NCBI GenBank assembly: GCA_029851415.1
Contig: CM056743.1
Span: forward strand, 36,286,714 to 36,350,713
Source: Eretmocerus hayati
Lineage: Eukaryota; Arthropoda; Insecta; Hymenoptera; Aphelinidae
Direction: 5' to 3'
DNA: 64,000 nt
Of the stretch, positions 23,797-36,240 are shown one piece after another; within the stretch, counting starts at the first letter, position 1, and the number at the start of each line of letters is the position of its first letter. The position numbers were made by a program, and so were the translations under genes. The notes under the pieces were generated by a model. It was given only the letters and a program-made list of their open reading frames with translations, was not told the DNA's origin and did no database searches.

Positions 23797-25479
23797 TCCA
23801 TAGCTCAATCTATTGTACTGTTCTCGACAAATGACTCATCGAAAATAAAAATGTCAAAATTTTCCAAAAATCGATTATTTTATATTCAATATCTTTCCCC
23901 AAATCAACACATCAAATTTTGCGTCACCTAAACAACCATTTTTCAAAATTTCCTGTCAATTGGTTAATGTGTAATTTTCATCCATATCTATCTCTACCAA
24001 TTGAATATCATGAATCTTTTATCAATGAAAAAAAATCATGTACAGCTCTTTTCCCATATCGTTTAACGTAATTCCGTATCAACCAATAGATCAAGGATGG
24101 CCAGATGAACAGTTCATTAGGTCACCTCAACTTCCCTTATGAAGTTTTTCTACAAATAAATTCTGAAAATTCCTAATCATATCTTGAAAATTTCAACATT
24201 TTTATTTTTCGAAAATCATTAATCGAGAACTGTTTAATAAATTGAGCTATGAATCCTTCCAGCACATCTTTACAGGGTGCTCTACCACTCACATAAATTT
24301 GAGAAGGATCGGTCGAAGGGCTGAGGAGAAACCGTGGACGAAAAATCATAGAATTTATCCCATGACAACAGATTTCCCACAAACTTTACCATTCAGATCA
24401 TTCGTTTATTCTAAAAATCACCATTCATTCTCAATCAACTTTCACCATTTTATTCCTCTCGCCGACATCTTCCTATTGTAAGTCATGGTTTTTCTTCCAG
24501 GGTCATCCCTGGTCCTCTACCAATTCAACTATTATCTCTGTTGATGTGCATGTCCGTTAGTATCTGTTATTACACTTGTTTTTTTCTTCGACGTTTTCTC
24601 CTCAGCCTCTCGATCGATCTTCCTCAAATTCATGTGGGTGGTAGAGCACCATGCAAAGATGTGCTGAAAGAATTCATAGCTCAATCTATTGAACAGTTCT
24701 CGATAAATGACTCTTCGAAAATAAAAATGTCAAAATTTTCCAAAAATCGATTATTCTATATTCAAATATCTTTTCTCAAAATCAACACATCAAATTTTGC
24801 TCCACCTTAACAACCATCTTTCTTCATCTTCCGTCAATTGGTTAATGTGTAATTTCCATTCATATCTATCTCCACCAATTGAATCATGAATCTTCTATCA
24901 ATGGAAAAACGATCGGTGAATTTGATGAGTAATTTCAAAATTATAGTCTATTGGTCCACATTGGTAAGCACATTTCTACGTGAGAAAGCATTCCGCTAAT
25001 ATCATTTAGGACCGTATTTCATCGAGGTAAGGTGTCCGAAGAGTAAATTCACGTTACCTTTGGCCCTACAGTCTAAAGTAGATTCCGAACCACCAAAACC
25101 ACGGTGAAAGTCCTTGAAGAACATTTCAGTGGTTCTATTATATTAATTGACTAAACTCATATTCTATTGAAATAAACGATTGCTCCATGTTTAATCCGAT
25201 GACCAACACAGAATATTTCAATCGTATGGACTTATTGAGGGAGAAGAGTTGAAGATTACAATTTAAAGAGATCACAAGTATTTATTCTATCGAGTGAAAG
25301 AAGTCATTATAGCTGCCTTGAAACAGCTTCGAATCAACAATTGGAGCACTCCGATTCTACATAATTAAGACAGAGATCATTTTGCCAGTCAACGCAGAAA
25401 CTTCAAGAGAAAATACAGCAGTGCATAAAGATACATTCCAGTGTGTGAGGATATACTTCACGCACTGTTGGTGACTTTA

Positions 25480-26480
25480 CGCACAGGTCTCTACGCATTC
25501 CGTGCGCAAATAGTATATTAAGCAACAAGGGCGCCAACAGATATTTGCGGGGACGAGTGCGCAAATGTCGGCGCCCGAGTTGCTTACGATATTTTTTGTT
25601 ATTTCTGTGAACAAAAATGTAACCCGCCTCCTAAAACACATCAAAAAATTAGGGGATGCTGTGAGAATTGGGCGTCGTCTCGAGAGTTGACGGGCTTTGT
25701 TCCTTTTTCGCATTGGCGTGTACGAACTTTCCGAGTCCTTTTTCCTTCTCAAACAAATTATGAACCATTTTCATTTGAACTACTTGGGATCCATGACGAC
25801 TTTCTGAAAAATTTTGACAGTAGCGAGGAGTGACCGAAGCATCACCTACAACGAATGATCAATGCATCTCAAGCATCCAGAAGAACATGGCATGACGGGG
25901 TCACAGGAGGGCGGAGCCCCCCGACTGAAAAAAATTCTGAGAAATGTATCAGAAAAAACTCTATCGCCCATATAGTATGTTACCACGTTGCTCAAAACTG
26001 TCGCTGGTGCTCGAAAGATCGAAGTTAGATATTCTTCACAATTATGTATGATGATGATATATAGATAGATGATGGTATAGAGTGATCAGAAAACAACTCA
26101 AGTCCAGTGCGCGAACGTAATTTGCACAGTGCGCAAATGCCTCATTTGCACACTGTTCTTCGTTTACGCAGTGCGCAAACGAGTATTTGCGCACTGATGC
26201 CTCATTTGCGCACTGCGTGAAAAAATATTTGCACACAGTTGTGTCGGAATAATGTGCAAATTCGCTATTTGCACACGCACACTTGCGTCTAAATGGCCAT
26301 TTTTGCGCACAGAATAACAAAAAATTTCTTTACGCACGGAAAAATGTTCCTTACACACTAACTTCACGCACATGATTATCTAACTATACTTTTCAATAAA
26401 CTGTGAGTAAAAGTCGACAAACTGTGCGCAAAGTGCACTTTTACGCACAGTGTATCGAAAAATTGTTTTTTCGTCGTCGC
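25480..26480. repeat. Dense TTTGCGCAC / GTGCGCAAA motif region (copy 1)
   Basis: Between 25,480 and 26,480 the motif TTTGCGCAC or close variants (TTTGCACAC, TTTACGCAC) occurs in both orientations every few tens of bases, most densely at 26,105-26,460. The right part (CACACTTGCGT..AAATGGCCATTTTTGCGCACAGAATAAC at 26,280) is the inverted form of 45,065-45,110. The left part (GGCGCC..CAGATATTTGCG..GGGAC near 25,525) matches 46,600-46,670. So these regions are copies of one uncharacterised family. Confidence 0.65.
25890..25990. repeat. Short repeat shared with 45,990-46,130, inverted
   Basis: GGGCGGAGCCCCCCGACTG followed by AAAAAAATTCTGAGAAATGTATCAGAAA matches the reverse complement of the sequence at about 46,010-46,100, where TTTCTGATACATTTTTCAGG precedes CAGTCGGGGAGCGCCGCCCC. 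The GC-rich end contrasts sharply with the local AT-rich background. It is probably the terminus of a dispersed element. Confidence 0.6.
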
Positions 26481-27240
26481 TTATGGTCCCACAGAAAGCA
26501 CAGGAAAAATATTCCAAATACATGAATCGTCAGATTTTTTTCTGATCTTCAATTTGCTTTGTCCGAATTCCTTCTACGACAAAGTGGGCCAGAGTCATCG
26601 CTAATTTACTGAGGCTATCCATGGTCCATTCATTTTGGCGGGTACTGTAGGTACGTATATTTCAATGGTCCAATTAGGTTTACCTGATTTTGACCCCAGC
26701 TTCGCCGATCCGTGACATTCTCATGATTCACGGACGAAAAGTTTGTGTGGCAAGTCTGATGTTTGTCACACGCAACCGTGGATGCGTTCGTGAGGAGACT
26801 TCTCGGGAGACTTTATCTGTCACACGCATGCGTTTGTGTCGAGACTTCGTTTGTTAGCGGAAGCGAGAACCGAAAAGATAACAAGAATCACTGATGAAAT
26901 GGAAGTGCCCACAGCACTACACACAATCGCAATACATAATCACAATGGCGAAACAATAATCTTGACATAATGAACACGAGTTTGTTATGTAATGATTAGA
27001 AGATGAATGATTACGCGTGCGAAGTTGGCACCCGCTCTCAAACACTCCAAATGTAATGATTGGGAAGCCTATTTCTATCAAAAGTTCAAATTTTGAAAAC
27101 TATTACAAATTTTCACAGATAACATTTGAGAAAGTACATATTTTTCGGACACCCTGGTTCTGGCATGTGCACATTAAATCAGGCTGTACAAGTTTCTCTA
27201 CCTAGCTCCACATGTCGCGATGAATGAAGAAATCCCATAA

Positions 27241-27350
27241 ATACTTACGTAAGGTGGCTTGTTGACCCCCTACCCCGGCGTAAGGATTTGTAAGGAAATT
27301 AAAGACTTTCCTCTCACTGGTAAAACCCTTACGTAATTCATGAACGTCTC
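27241..27350 (-). repeat. TTACGTAA-ended repeat fragment (copy 1)
   Basis: The reverse complement reads ACGTTCATGAATTACGTAAG then GGTTTTACCAG and later GTAGGGGGTC. The sequence at about 32,658 on the plus strand begins with the same 20 bases and has GTTTTAGGGG downstream. Two decayed copies of one dispersed repeat. Confidence 0.45.
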
Positions 27351-28320
27351 CGTCAAACTAATAGATAACGATACGATAAAATGTTATAATTCCTACTTAG
27401 CCAGGAATTTTGATGATTTTACAATCAGTCACCGATAGTTTCCGGAAATTCTAGAATTGCACGTAGCCAAAAACCCCCTGAGCAAAGAAGAGCATATATT
27501 GAATTGGAGTGACCATACATTTGAATAAGAGCGCAATTGTCAGGGATGCAAAGACGAGTTGCGGAATATCAATTCGCTACCACGTAATCCCAAAAATCGC
27601 GACGTCGTCAGCGCAGGGTGCTTGTTAAAATCGAAGGATACATTGACAGTGATTGCACGGATGAGGAGTTGGACAAGAAGAAGAAGCACCCCTACCCCGC
27701 CCACGGGTTCCGTAATTGACAAGGTTCTGGTATGATCTCGCATCGAGTGGCAGTTGCCACGTGCTTTTCGTATTTTCCTCACGACACGAATTCGTATCTT
27801 TCTCACACTCGCGCTCACGTACTTATGCGTTTTTATCAAACATCGCCCAGGGGCTCCGTAAGCTTGTGCTCAACAACCCGTCGAAATTTGAGAATCGTGC
27901 AAGTAGCGCAATAAAATTTTGCTCAGTAGGTGAATGCGTGCGCCTATTACGTTTTATTAGAAAAGGTGATATCAACGAGAACATGTTATGAGCTGAGCTG
28001 CCTAAATATTCAAAAATATCATTAGGAAAGTCACGAGTGTCATAGATACGGGATAAAAAAAAACGCAACAAATGCTAAAATTTGTAAATTAGATTCTCGG
28101 AAATTTAGCCTCCACGTTCTTGAAATAAAATGACACTGATAGGCTGTAGTGAATAGAACTGAATCCTCCTGAATGTGAGTTGGGGGAACCTAATTTTTAC
28201 TCATGGGCGAGAATTGATATCTTTTGTAGATATAATGATCGTTTGTGTTTAACGTATTGGACTAGTTTTTCCTTCAGGGGACGTCGGAGCCCTGTCAATA
28301 TTGTACAGTTACCCACATGA

Positions 28321-28461
28321 TCGAGTTTTCGTATTTCTCGATGAATTTTTGAGATATCAAAAATCTAACAAGTAACGCCGATTCTATGAGCCATACAGAA
28401 TCGGCGTTACTTAGTAGAATCCCGATATCTCGGAAATTCATCGAGAAATCCGAAAACTCGA
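28321..28461. repeat. 141-bp hairpin, about 70-bp arms
   Basis: TCGAGTTTTCG at the left pairs with CGAAAACTCGA at the right. AAGTAACGCCGATTCTATG near the centre pairs with CATACAGAATCGGCGTTACTT. A few mismatches and one short internal asymmetry are present. Open frames on both strands here mirror each other because of the palindrome and are not counted as genes. Confidence 0.7.
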
Positions 28462-28599
28462 CAATGTCGGTATCCGACATCCTCTTCAAGAGCCCTAATC
28501 AAATTGCAACTTTTTGTGGATATAGAAGATCGAAGAATAATGCGTTTCACGAACAATTTTCTCAATTTCATAGGGCTCCCAAATAATCACAGATTCACG

Positions 28600-31560
28600 A
28601 TAGAGGAAGTCTTGTAACTTGCAGTTCGGATTAACGGTGCGACCCAATCTTTTACCAGTGACTCGTTTTTCTTATGGATTAGATCGTTCGGTTCAAGATT
28701 GATAAAAGATACTCATAGGCGGATAGGTATCTTTGTCACTTGCAAAGGTATTCATCTGAAGGATACATATAATAGTTGAGTAATTTTCGTCTATCTTCAA
28801 CACGGCTGATGTTTTCAGTAGTGTCAACAAAACAATCAATTTAGTCTTTGAATATCAATGAACAACCGCAAATACCCGTAGAAAGGTATAGATCAGAGAT
28901 GCACCAATAGCACTAGTCAGTATAACGCTTAATGATGTGTTAAACCACCAAAAGTACACACCACCAAAACCGCAGCTGAGTCTCGAGTTCGCATAATCCT
29001 ACCGCAAAACTTTAGACCTCAAAAGAGACTTTGTCGTCAATGCACTGTACTCGCGGAGACCATCGATGCTTTACGAGTTGTCGTAAAAATTCATTCTCGC
29101 GACGATGCGCTAGCCTTTTACACGTGATGGACCAAATGGGTTAGCTCCGACGGAAAAACAAAAAGGGCGTTACAGTGCTGCGGGCAAAGAAAACGAGCTG
29201 GCAAAAAGTGTATATGTGTGTGTGCAAAAGACCGAAGTACGAACGTGCGCGATTCGAGGTTTACCGCAGGGTGGTGTCGTAAATTCAATGTCTCGGCCAG
29301 CCGAAAAGCTCAAACTTGCAGCTTTGGGCCTGCATCTAATGCATCTTCACCATTGTTCGTACTCAAAGCATCGCATCGTCGCTCTATGAATATATCGGGC
29401 ATCGATCGAAATTTCGAGACCGACAATTTTACGATTTGCCTGGCTTGCTGTAATATTTTTAATTTGTTCGTCTGCACACCCCGGCAGCGTGGTGGCGACC
29501 ACACCGTAATAAAATATCCACGACTCGGCGCGCGATTTGCATTTTCAGGCGATGGATTCCGGCCTCGCACCAATCCGATACCCATCTCTATACTTCACGC
29601 GGGCGGTAGCGAATAAAGATCTTTGGCTCGTATTTTTTCGGCGGAATCGAGTTTTCCGCTCCATGTTTTCTGACTCGAGTTTGAATGTGCTCTCTTTTGC
29701 ATTAGTTTCTCCTGCAGGGGTAAAAGCACACTTTGCGCGCTTTGTGCGTGGTAGAGGTGGATCGTTTGGATGAATTCACGCCTTTTAAATAGAATATAGT
29801 CTTCCCTCATTACCACGAACTCGTCCATGCACGAATTTTGTTTGCGGTCACAAGGTGTTCATGTTATCGAAGGATTCATTACTTTCCTCAAAACAAATTA
29901 GTCCGAGTCAAAATTAACAGGAATGAGTCCGTTTTAACGACATTGATCAATCAAGATGAATACTCTGATCCAATCAACATTTTTCCACAATAATATCATT
30001 CGTTGTGAGAATCGACAGAGTTAGTCAAAGAATAAAATTGGTAAAAGAAAACTTTTAAAAAACGCTTTTATTGACTTAACAACGAACAAAAACACTAACG
30101 ATGCAAGATATTACTAGCCACATCAAATAGTTAACTATGTTTCGGAAGTGTGATGAAAGTTAACTATATGATGCATTTTGGTGGCGAAAATGAAGAATGG
30201 TTGAGTAAGCACTCCGATTCAGCGGTGAGACGTACTGATTCCGAAGTACTCATCGAACTTGCAAGAAAAAACCGAATTGTAACTTTGTTTCTCGGGCCAC
30301 GAACCACCAAAAAAAAAAAGAAAAATTGGGTTGATGCATGCGTGCTCCCTGTTGTCTTATCGGCAATGAAGTACACGGCCGTACTCGCGTGTCTGCATGG
30401 GATTCAAATACTCGTGCGGTTGGATTAATGACGTTTGACGTATTTCCAATGCATCAGTAAACATACTTCCTCGATAAAATACGATGTTCCAAAAGCAGAT
30501 GGAGCTAGCACCTTCTCAATGTGTGTGAGAGAGAGACACCAAAGTCATGCCATCTCTCTCCCTCTCACGTTACTATTCTTGGAAATGTTTACGATCACAC
30601 ACTGCCAACCATGTGATTTACGACAAAAACAGAACATTAGGCAACTTATACGCTGAGAAAAAAAGTACATCGGGAAACAAGCACAAAGCATTGAACCACA
30701 CACTCGCGTTTACTTTACACACTCGTTTTACCAATATTGTTTGGCCCTAACGCGTACGGGCAAACGACGTATATCTCGTGGGAGGAGCTAACAAAAAATT
30801 GTGCATCGTGATTGGACAGAAATGACGAAATTGTATAGTGCCCCTGTTTTGAAAAATTCACTAGTCGGGCAGCTGCCGAACTAGCAACTCGGTGAAGTGC
30901 AATAAAAGCGTTTAATAAAAAACGCATAATCCAATCGTCTCAAGTGAAGTCTAAGAATGCACGTATCAACGTGGTTTATGCAACTTTACGGCCCGTTTAC
31001 GAACTTTCTGAAAATAAATTTTCATGAGGCAGCTGATGAGATCGCGCGGGATTCTTTGAATAATGATCAGAAGATATTTTTGAAAAGTCATCAAGGGAGT
31101 CAATCGAAATATTTGATGAAGCTGCAGCGTAATCGTGCAGAGTTTTCAAAGATAATAGAACATCTTTCCCGAGGTTGGCCAATGTTATGTCTGCAGATGG
31201 GATACGGAACACGATAAAGCGAATGATCAGATTCTATATTTTTCACAACCACCTCTATCAGACTATTCCTTACAAGTGTATCAGGTGACAGCGAGACAGC
31301 GTGCAATACTCTGCCACTGGGCCCTCCGATCAACTTCATTAGCCCTACAATGCTCCAATACTATCTTAAGAGGAAGTTATTGGTAGTTATCATTATAATA
31401 CTTGATGCAAGCTCGTCAAACAAGCATAATATTACGAGAGAATTATGACGTACCATAAGTAATGTCAAGAATTTGGGAAGCACCCGCTCATCAGTTCTAT
31501 ACTGTTGAATTGCAAAGGTATGAATGTATACTTTTTAGATGATAAAGCAGGATGCTGTAA
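28600..31560. other. Gene-free stretch, partly CG-rich
   Basis: From about 29,000 to 29,800 the sequence is free of recognised repeats and visibly enriched in CG dinucleotides. A 132-codon open frame at 29,218-29,616 overlaps a 91-codon frame on the other strand, typical of GC-rich non-coding DNA. A second frame at 30,957-31,217 (86 codons, amphipathic, no known domain) lacks support. The CG-rich part might be regulatory. Confidence 0.35.
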
Positions 31561-31579
31561 CGTTTGATTGATAAGGATC

Positions 31580-32425
31580 CGATTAGAAATATGTTCAAGC
31601 GGCTTGAAGATTTATCAAATCTTGATCAAGTTTTTTATCAAGACGAGAAAAAAACTCCTACTTGATCAAACACTTGATTTTTTTCTTGATGTTTACTTGA
31701 TGTTTGGTCGTTTGTTTACCTCGTGCTGTAGACAACGCGAAGCAAAACGCGTATGTGTCGCCTATTATTGTTATAGTTCTGTGGCTCCAGAGGATTTATA
31801 ATTATTTGCGGCTCTTTGCAGACTTGAAAAAGCTCGTGAAAAAGACACGCGTGATACTGTTATTACTATTATATATAATATTCTGAATAGTAACAGAGAC
31901 TCCGACAATCTTTTAGGTTGGGTGTCTTTAGGTTATCTGTGCCTAGATAGGATATGCACTAATTGCAAAGATCACTCATGCCTTATTGCGTTAATAGATT
32001 CAGTGATCGTTGATATTCATGAATAAGTGCCGTAAAAAATGTATGTAATCCTCGTGAGTCTCGTGTTTCCAAGAGAGAGTCAATGAATACTGGAGCTACC
32101 AAATCTCAACTGTAATTATATATTGATAGAGTAGTCGCATTCCGGAAAAATAATCCTAGATATTCAAATATCAACCAGGAATTCCGCAAAGGAGTGGAAT
32201 ACAGTTCATTCTCAAATTTGATTTCAAAATTGAAATATTGATGATATGAGATTTGAGGTTAAGTTGAACTTGTCAACACATAGTGACCCTATAACTCCCT
32301 AGAAACTTTAAGTGAGAACGTCAAGTTTGATCAAGTAGGAGTTTTTTTCTTGATTAAGGCTTGATAAATTTGATCAAGCCTTTGATCAGAACTTGATCAA
32401 GGCTTGAAGTTCATTTCTAATCGGG
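31580..32425. mobile_element. Inverted-repeat element with iterated TTGATCAA motifs
   Basis: The left end reads CCGATTAGAAATATGTTCAAG and the right end, reverse-complemented, CCGATTAGAAATGAACTTCAAG. The arms (about 31,580-31,690 and 32,318-32,425) share TTGATCAAG palindromes and the block AAAAAAACTCCTACTTGATC. TTGATCAA itself recurs at least five times in the arms. The 0.6-kb interior has no recognised coding. No target duplication could be settled. A non-autonomous DNA element is the likely explanation. Confidence 0.65.
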
Positions 32426-32654
32426 GAGTTCAAAGATCTTCAGGTGAAATGCCAATGAAATAGAATAGGTGCCAAAAATGTTCCTGAAAAAAAAACAAAT
32501 GGAGGAGCAAGATAGTATTAATGATTCAATTTTCTTTATTAATATTCATTTTGTATTTCTTTACATTGCTAAGTATGTCAATGTGAGGCGTTCATTGCGT
32601 TTACTCAGTATTTCTCGTAAAGACACTACATCCAAAAATATAGATACTTTACCA

Positions 32655-32800
32655 TTAGGAAACGTTCATGAATTACGTAAGAGTTTTAGGGGAAAAGAAG
32701 GGGTCCTCCAATTTCTTAAGCTCCATATGTGAGTCGGCAATTTTTCATGAGAAAAATGTTACTGGTGGAGAGGGGGGGGGGGCTAGAATGATGGAATTTT
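32655..32800 (+). repeat. TTACGTAA-ended repeat fragment (copy 2)
   Basis: ACGTTCATGAATTACGTAAG at 32,659 is identical to the reverse complement of the start of the fragment at 27,241-27,350. Downstream similarity fades after GTTTTAGGGG. A G-run lies at 32,770-32,781. Confidence 0.45.
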
Positions 32801-32819
32801 CCAAAACGTAATCAACAGA

Positions 32820-34660
32820 CCACGGCGCGGCGGGCCGAAAGGCCAAAAAAGTAAAAGTTGCATGAACCTGGGAAACTCTTGTGGGATATGTTTTGGATTA
32901 TTTTCAATATCATTTGCAGCAAGAACCAAAAAATTCCGCGGAGGTTTTCAAAATAAAGTCAATTTTCATATTTTCCTACCTCATTCTCCGGTAAAATCGA
33001 TCGTTCACCCTGTGTCACAGCTCTGAGTCGGCTCTGAGAAATCATAGAAACATGCATATTCGGTGTGAAAAAAACTGATCATTCGAAATCTGAAGTGAGA
33101 ATCCAGACCAAATGCGGTCTCCGGGATCTATCCTCATTGAACAGCAGAGTAAAGCACATATTTCACGATAACAACATTATGAAATGAAGGATCCCGTTCT
33201 ATTATCGGCAAGGTAGGTCAAAGAAGACTTGATAACTCCATTAAAAATATCGTTCAATTAATACGAATTCCGCCGTGTCAAGTAGACAATAGGTATCCGT
33301 AAATGTAAATAAAGAGCAATAAAGAACATTCCAACTATATGAACAACGTGCGCCGGCAGTTTTTACTGGGTCTCTCACACGCACATGACCATCCAACGTC
33401 TGAAAATTTCACAACACTGGCGATTTAGGGATTAACTGAAGCTTGGAAATTGAGACTCTTCTGAAATTGCTGCTCTGATAAGAAAAAGATAGATCGTTTC
33501 GGCAGAATCCCCTCCTGTGGCATGGCTAATATGCTACTCTGTCAGATAAATAGAGATCTTGCGTGCAATTGAGATGAATGCTTAGTGCGCGAGCAGAAAA
33601 TTGTTTGCTTTTAAGAAGGTGCACAGGAGCTCTGAGCACCTTCTGCAGGAGTACCTGTTACACTCTAGGTACTTGTTGATGTAAAAATCAACCTGGTGTT
33701 GGAATCAAAATCAAAATAAAAAAATCAAATCAAAGGGTTTACGCCTATGATTATTACTGTTTCGTCCAAGAATCTAAAATAAAATTTTTGTGGGAAACGT
33801 GGTTACAGACGACACCGTATACTTTCAAATCAATAACATTAGTTGGGAGTGGTGGTATTGTCTGAAACCACGTGGTTTCTCATAAAAACTTTAGGAAATA
33901 TAGATTGGATGCTTGAATCAAATAAGAATGATCATCGGCGCAATAGCGGAAATTTTTTTGCTTGCGCAGTAAGCATCTCTGTCAATCGCGTCCCTGTCCA
34001 TCGCATGAATCGTCAGGATTGGTCTAGCATGGCAAAACTGGAATTCACACGAACTATCAAGACTTTTTTGATCGACTGTGCGTAAAACACTGCTTAACGC
34101 CCTGCTGTTTTCGTTCACTTTATGCCCAGTTGATCGAAAAACGTATTCCGATACTCAGGCGTGAAGCTTTTTTTGCTTTACTCATGCTAATTTCGGCCCT
34201 CGCCAAGGTTCAGGCCGAAAACAATCTCTCGAAAAGCAAAATCAAACTTCGCACCCTCGAATCAAAAAATACTATTCTGACCTATTTAGCCAATGATAAA
34301 ATGAAAGTCTCCATTCTTCATGTCAGTATCGATAAAAGAGGCATTATTCTGCGGTCGAATGAGAATGAACCCAGCAGATTGCATCTGGTTTGGATTCCTA
34401 CTTCAGATTCTGAAAGATATCAGACTTTTTCACACTAAATATGTATGTTTCTATGATTTTTCACAGCCGGCTCAGAGCTGTGACACAGGGTGGAAGATCG
34501 ATTTTCCCGGGGAATGAGGTAAAAATATAAAAGTTGACTTTATTTTGGAAACCCCGAGCTGCTGCAAATGATGTTGAAAATATGCCGAAACATATCTCAG
34601 AGGAATTTCCTTGGTTCGTGCAAATTTTCCTTTTTGGCCTTCCGACCCGCCACGCCGTGG
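32820..34660. mobile_element. 1.84-kb element with about 310-bp inverted terminal arms
   Basis: The left end CCACGGCGCGGCGGGCCGAA is matched by the reverse complement of the right end, CCACGGCGTGGCGGGTCGGA. Pairing continues through GGCCAAAAA, the CTGCAAATGATGTTGAAAAT region, the ATAAAGTCAA block and CACCCTGTGTCACAGCTC near 33,010, facing 34,480. The 1.2-kb interior contains no recognisable transposase; frames at 33,843-34,085 and 34,130-34,438 have no domain. A hairpin at 33,617-33,650 (AGAAGGTGC/GCACCTTCT) lies inside. I could not find a clean target duplication. Probably a long-TIR non-autonomous element. Confidence 0.65.
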
Positions 34661-35364
34661 GACGTTCTCTTAGTCTTACACAAGTCACAGTGATTGGATT
34701 GACTAGTTGTATGATTATTTAGTATTTTATTTATTGTCAGTAATGCGTTCTGTCCTCATTCTGAGGTTGAATTCTGCGAAATTTCCAGTTTTAGGTCGAT
34801 TCTGAACTACGGAAGACACTTGAAGGGTGCTCTAGTTCCTTCCGAGGTTCGAACCTGGACTCGAAACTGGATTACTAAGTATTGTATTGCATTGTATTTG
34901 TTTCCAACACTCTTTCGAGTTTTCACGTGTTACCCCCACCGCCTTGGCGTGGAGGCCATTGTCATTTTTTCCAGTTCTAGTCGTTTATGCCAATTTTTCT
35001 TATCAGGTGAATGCAAACTTCCCAGCGGACTCTATCAGACAGAGAGTTACTACGAGAATTCAAGCCCCACCGCGGCGTTTTTCGAGTATGATCTGCATTG
35101 TATGCAGACTCATACTCACCGCCTTGATGAGACTCGACAAGTATCAATGGTTCCATCAATTCTGTGCCAGACATTCGGGCTCTCCGCTTATATTCAACGC
35201 TCGACACGGCTGTGAAAGGATACCACAAACCCCGAACCAACCCTCATCGAAGCACTTCGAATTTTTGACTGAGCGCTCAGCACTCAAGGCATTTTATTAT
35301 ACTTTTGTCGGAGCGCAAGGATTCGCGTTCTCGGTTGAGTTACTCGGAAAATAATTCTGAGTGA

Positions 35365-35460
35365 CCCGCCGACCGGGATTCAAACCCACGCCCCCTCAAG
35401 TGCGTTGTTTCAGCCTGCTCAAGGCGCAAAGCCTCTACCGACTGAGCCAATGGACGTTCG
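35365..35460 (-). repeat. tRNA-like SINE head
   Basis: On the minus strand the sequence contains an A-box-like TGGCTCAGTCGG followed about 65 bases later by a B-box-like GGGTTTGAATCCC. The acceptor and T stems do not pair properly and the spacing is too long for a normal tRNA, so it is not a functional tRNA gene. A tRNA-derived SINE promoter region is the best reading. The body would extend towards lower coordinates, possibly to about 34,900. The frame open through 34,887-35,354 lies in this body and is not called a gene. Confidence 0.45.
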
Positions 35461-35939
35461 GGTTGCTAAGTATTTAACGAATTATGGGATGATTAGGAAG
35501 GATGAAGCTAAAAAGTGACCACGGAATAAATGTTCCTCCCAATCCTTCCACCTTCCCATACAATGGTCCTACCCAGTGTGACGCACCCCTTATATGGTGT
35601 ACGTATCGTAGTTTCTAGGTATGTAAGACTCACACGAAACCCCAGTTGTTTGCGGATGGTGGAAATACTCATATCGTGTATTTTATAATTATTCTATAAT
35701 CAGATTTGTAGGTGAGTAGATTGCCACAGGGGTAACCTTATGGAAGTACCAGGGTAATCTTACCCACCTCTGCTACGTAGGTAAACCTCTGGAGCTATTC
35801 AAGCTGTTCCCGGCTGCGCGTTGAAAGTGTACCTGCATGATTTTACTCACCTACGAAGGCAAGACTAATATTGTCTGGATGAAGGAGGTTTCAGCTTTCA
35901 TGGATAAGATGCGTGTAAATCTAGAAAATCCTAGATAAG

Positions 35940-36240
35940 TAAATACCCACTCAATCGAACAGGACCAGGTCTGCGGAACACTGACCTCGACCAAACTCTG
36001 TGAGTTATCTTGTTTCGGTGAGGAATGGAGGTATCACGAAGGATTTAATCCAACGGGTCTTCTATCTCAAAATACAGCTATGGAGATTAGCACTGCCCAC
36101 ATAGTCTCATTTCGAAATGGCCCCTACTGCATCTCGGGATAGAAGTCCCACCAGGTTAAGCCCTTGGAGATACTTTCATTTCTCACCAGAATAAAATCAT
36201 TCCTAAAGACCCATCGATATCCATGTTTTGTAGACCTGGT
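35940..36240. mobile_element. Decayed copy of the 330-bp TWA-flanked MITE family
   Basis: GGTGAGGAATGGAGGTA near 36,018, CAGCTATGGAGATTAGCA near 36,075 and the mirrored CATCTCGGGATAGAAGTCCCACC and GATACTTTCATTTCTCACCAG blocks match the better copy at 37,361-37,689. The termini are too decayed to define the ends or a target duplication. Confidence 0.5.

Larger units (their letters stand above)
19985..24915. repeat. Nested inverted-repeat block, 'ggtagagcacc' family
   Basis: At least five copies or partial copies of one repeat lie here in both orientations. Each has CTCAGC(C/G)..TCGACCGATCTTTCTCAAA, then GGTAGAGCACCAT, AAAGATGTGCTG, and an AT-rich interior ending in the inverted form of the same pieces. 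Copies: 19,985-20,132 continuing at 20,649-21,418 (minus-like), 21,419-22,288 (plus-like), 23,753-24,600 (plus-like), 24,601-24,915 (partial). Two later insertions split them (20,133-20,644 and 22,289-23,752). Short open frames of 60-90 codons recur in every copy simply because the repeat recurs; I do not call them genes. Confidence 0.75.

Noticed and set aside
20778..24810. Series of similar 60-90 codon frames (HVGGRAPCKDVLK...) suggesting a small gene family
   Set aside because: They recur only because the underlying palindromic repeat recurs, appear on both strands and end at random stops.
26105..26460. CRISPR-like array
   Set aside because: The repeated unit is only nine bases, occurs in both orientations with irregular spacing, and the DNA is eukaryotic.
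29218..29616. 132-codon open frame in the CG-rich region
   Set aside because: GC-rich DNA lowers stop frequency; an antisense frame is open as well and the translation shows no domain.
30957..31217. 86-codon amphipathic open frame
   Set aside because: No homologous pattern, no splice sites and no promoter could be tied to it.
34887..35354. 155-codon open frame
   Set aside because: It lies in what looks like the body of a tRNA-derived SINE, overlaps frames in two other registers and has no domain.
35365..35460. Functional tRNA gene on the minus strand
   Set aside because: A- and B-box-like motifs exist, but the acceptor and T stems do not pair and the length is wrong.
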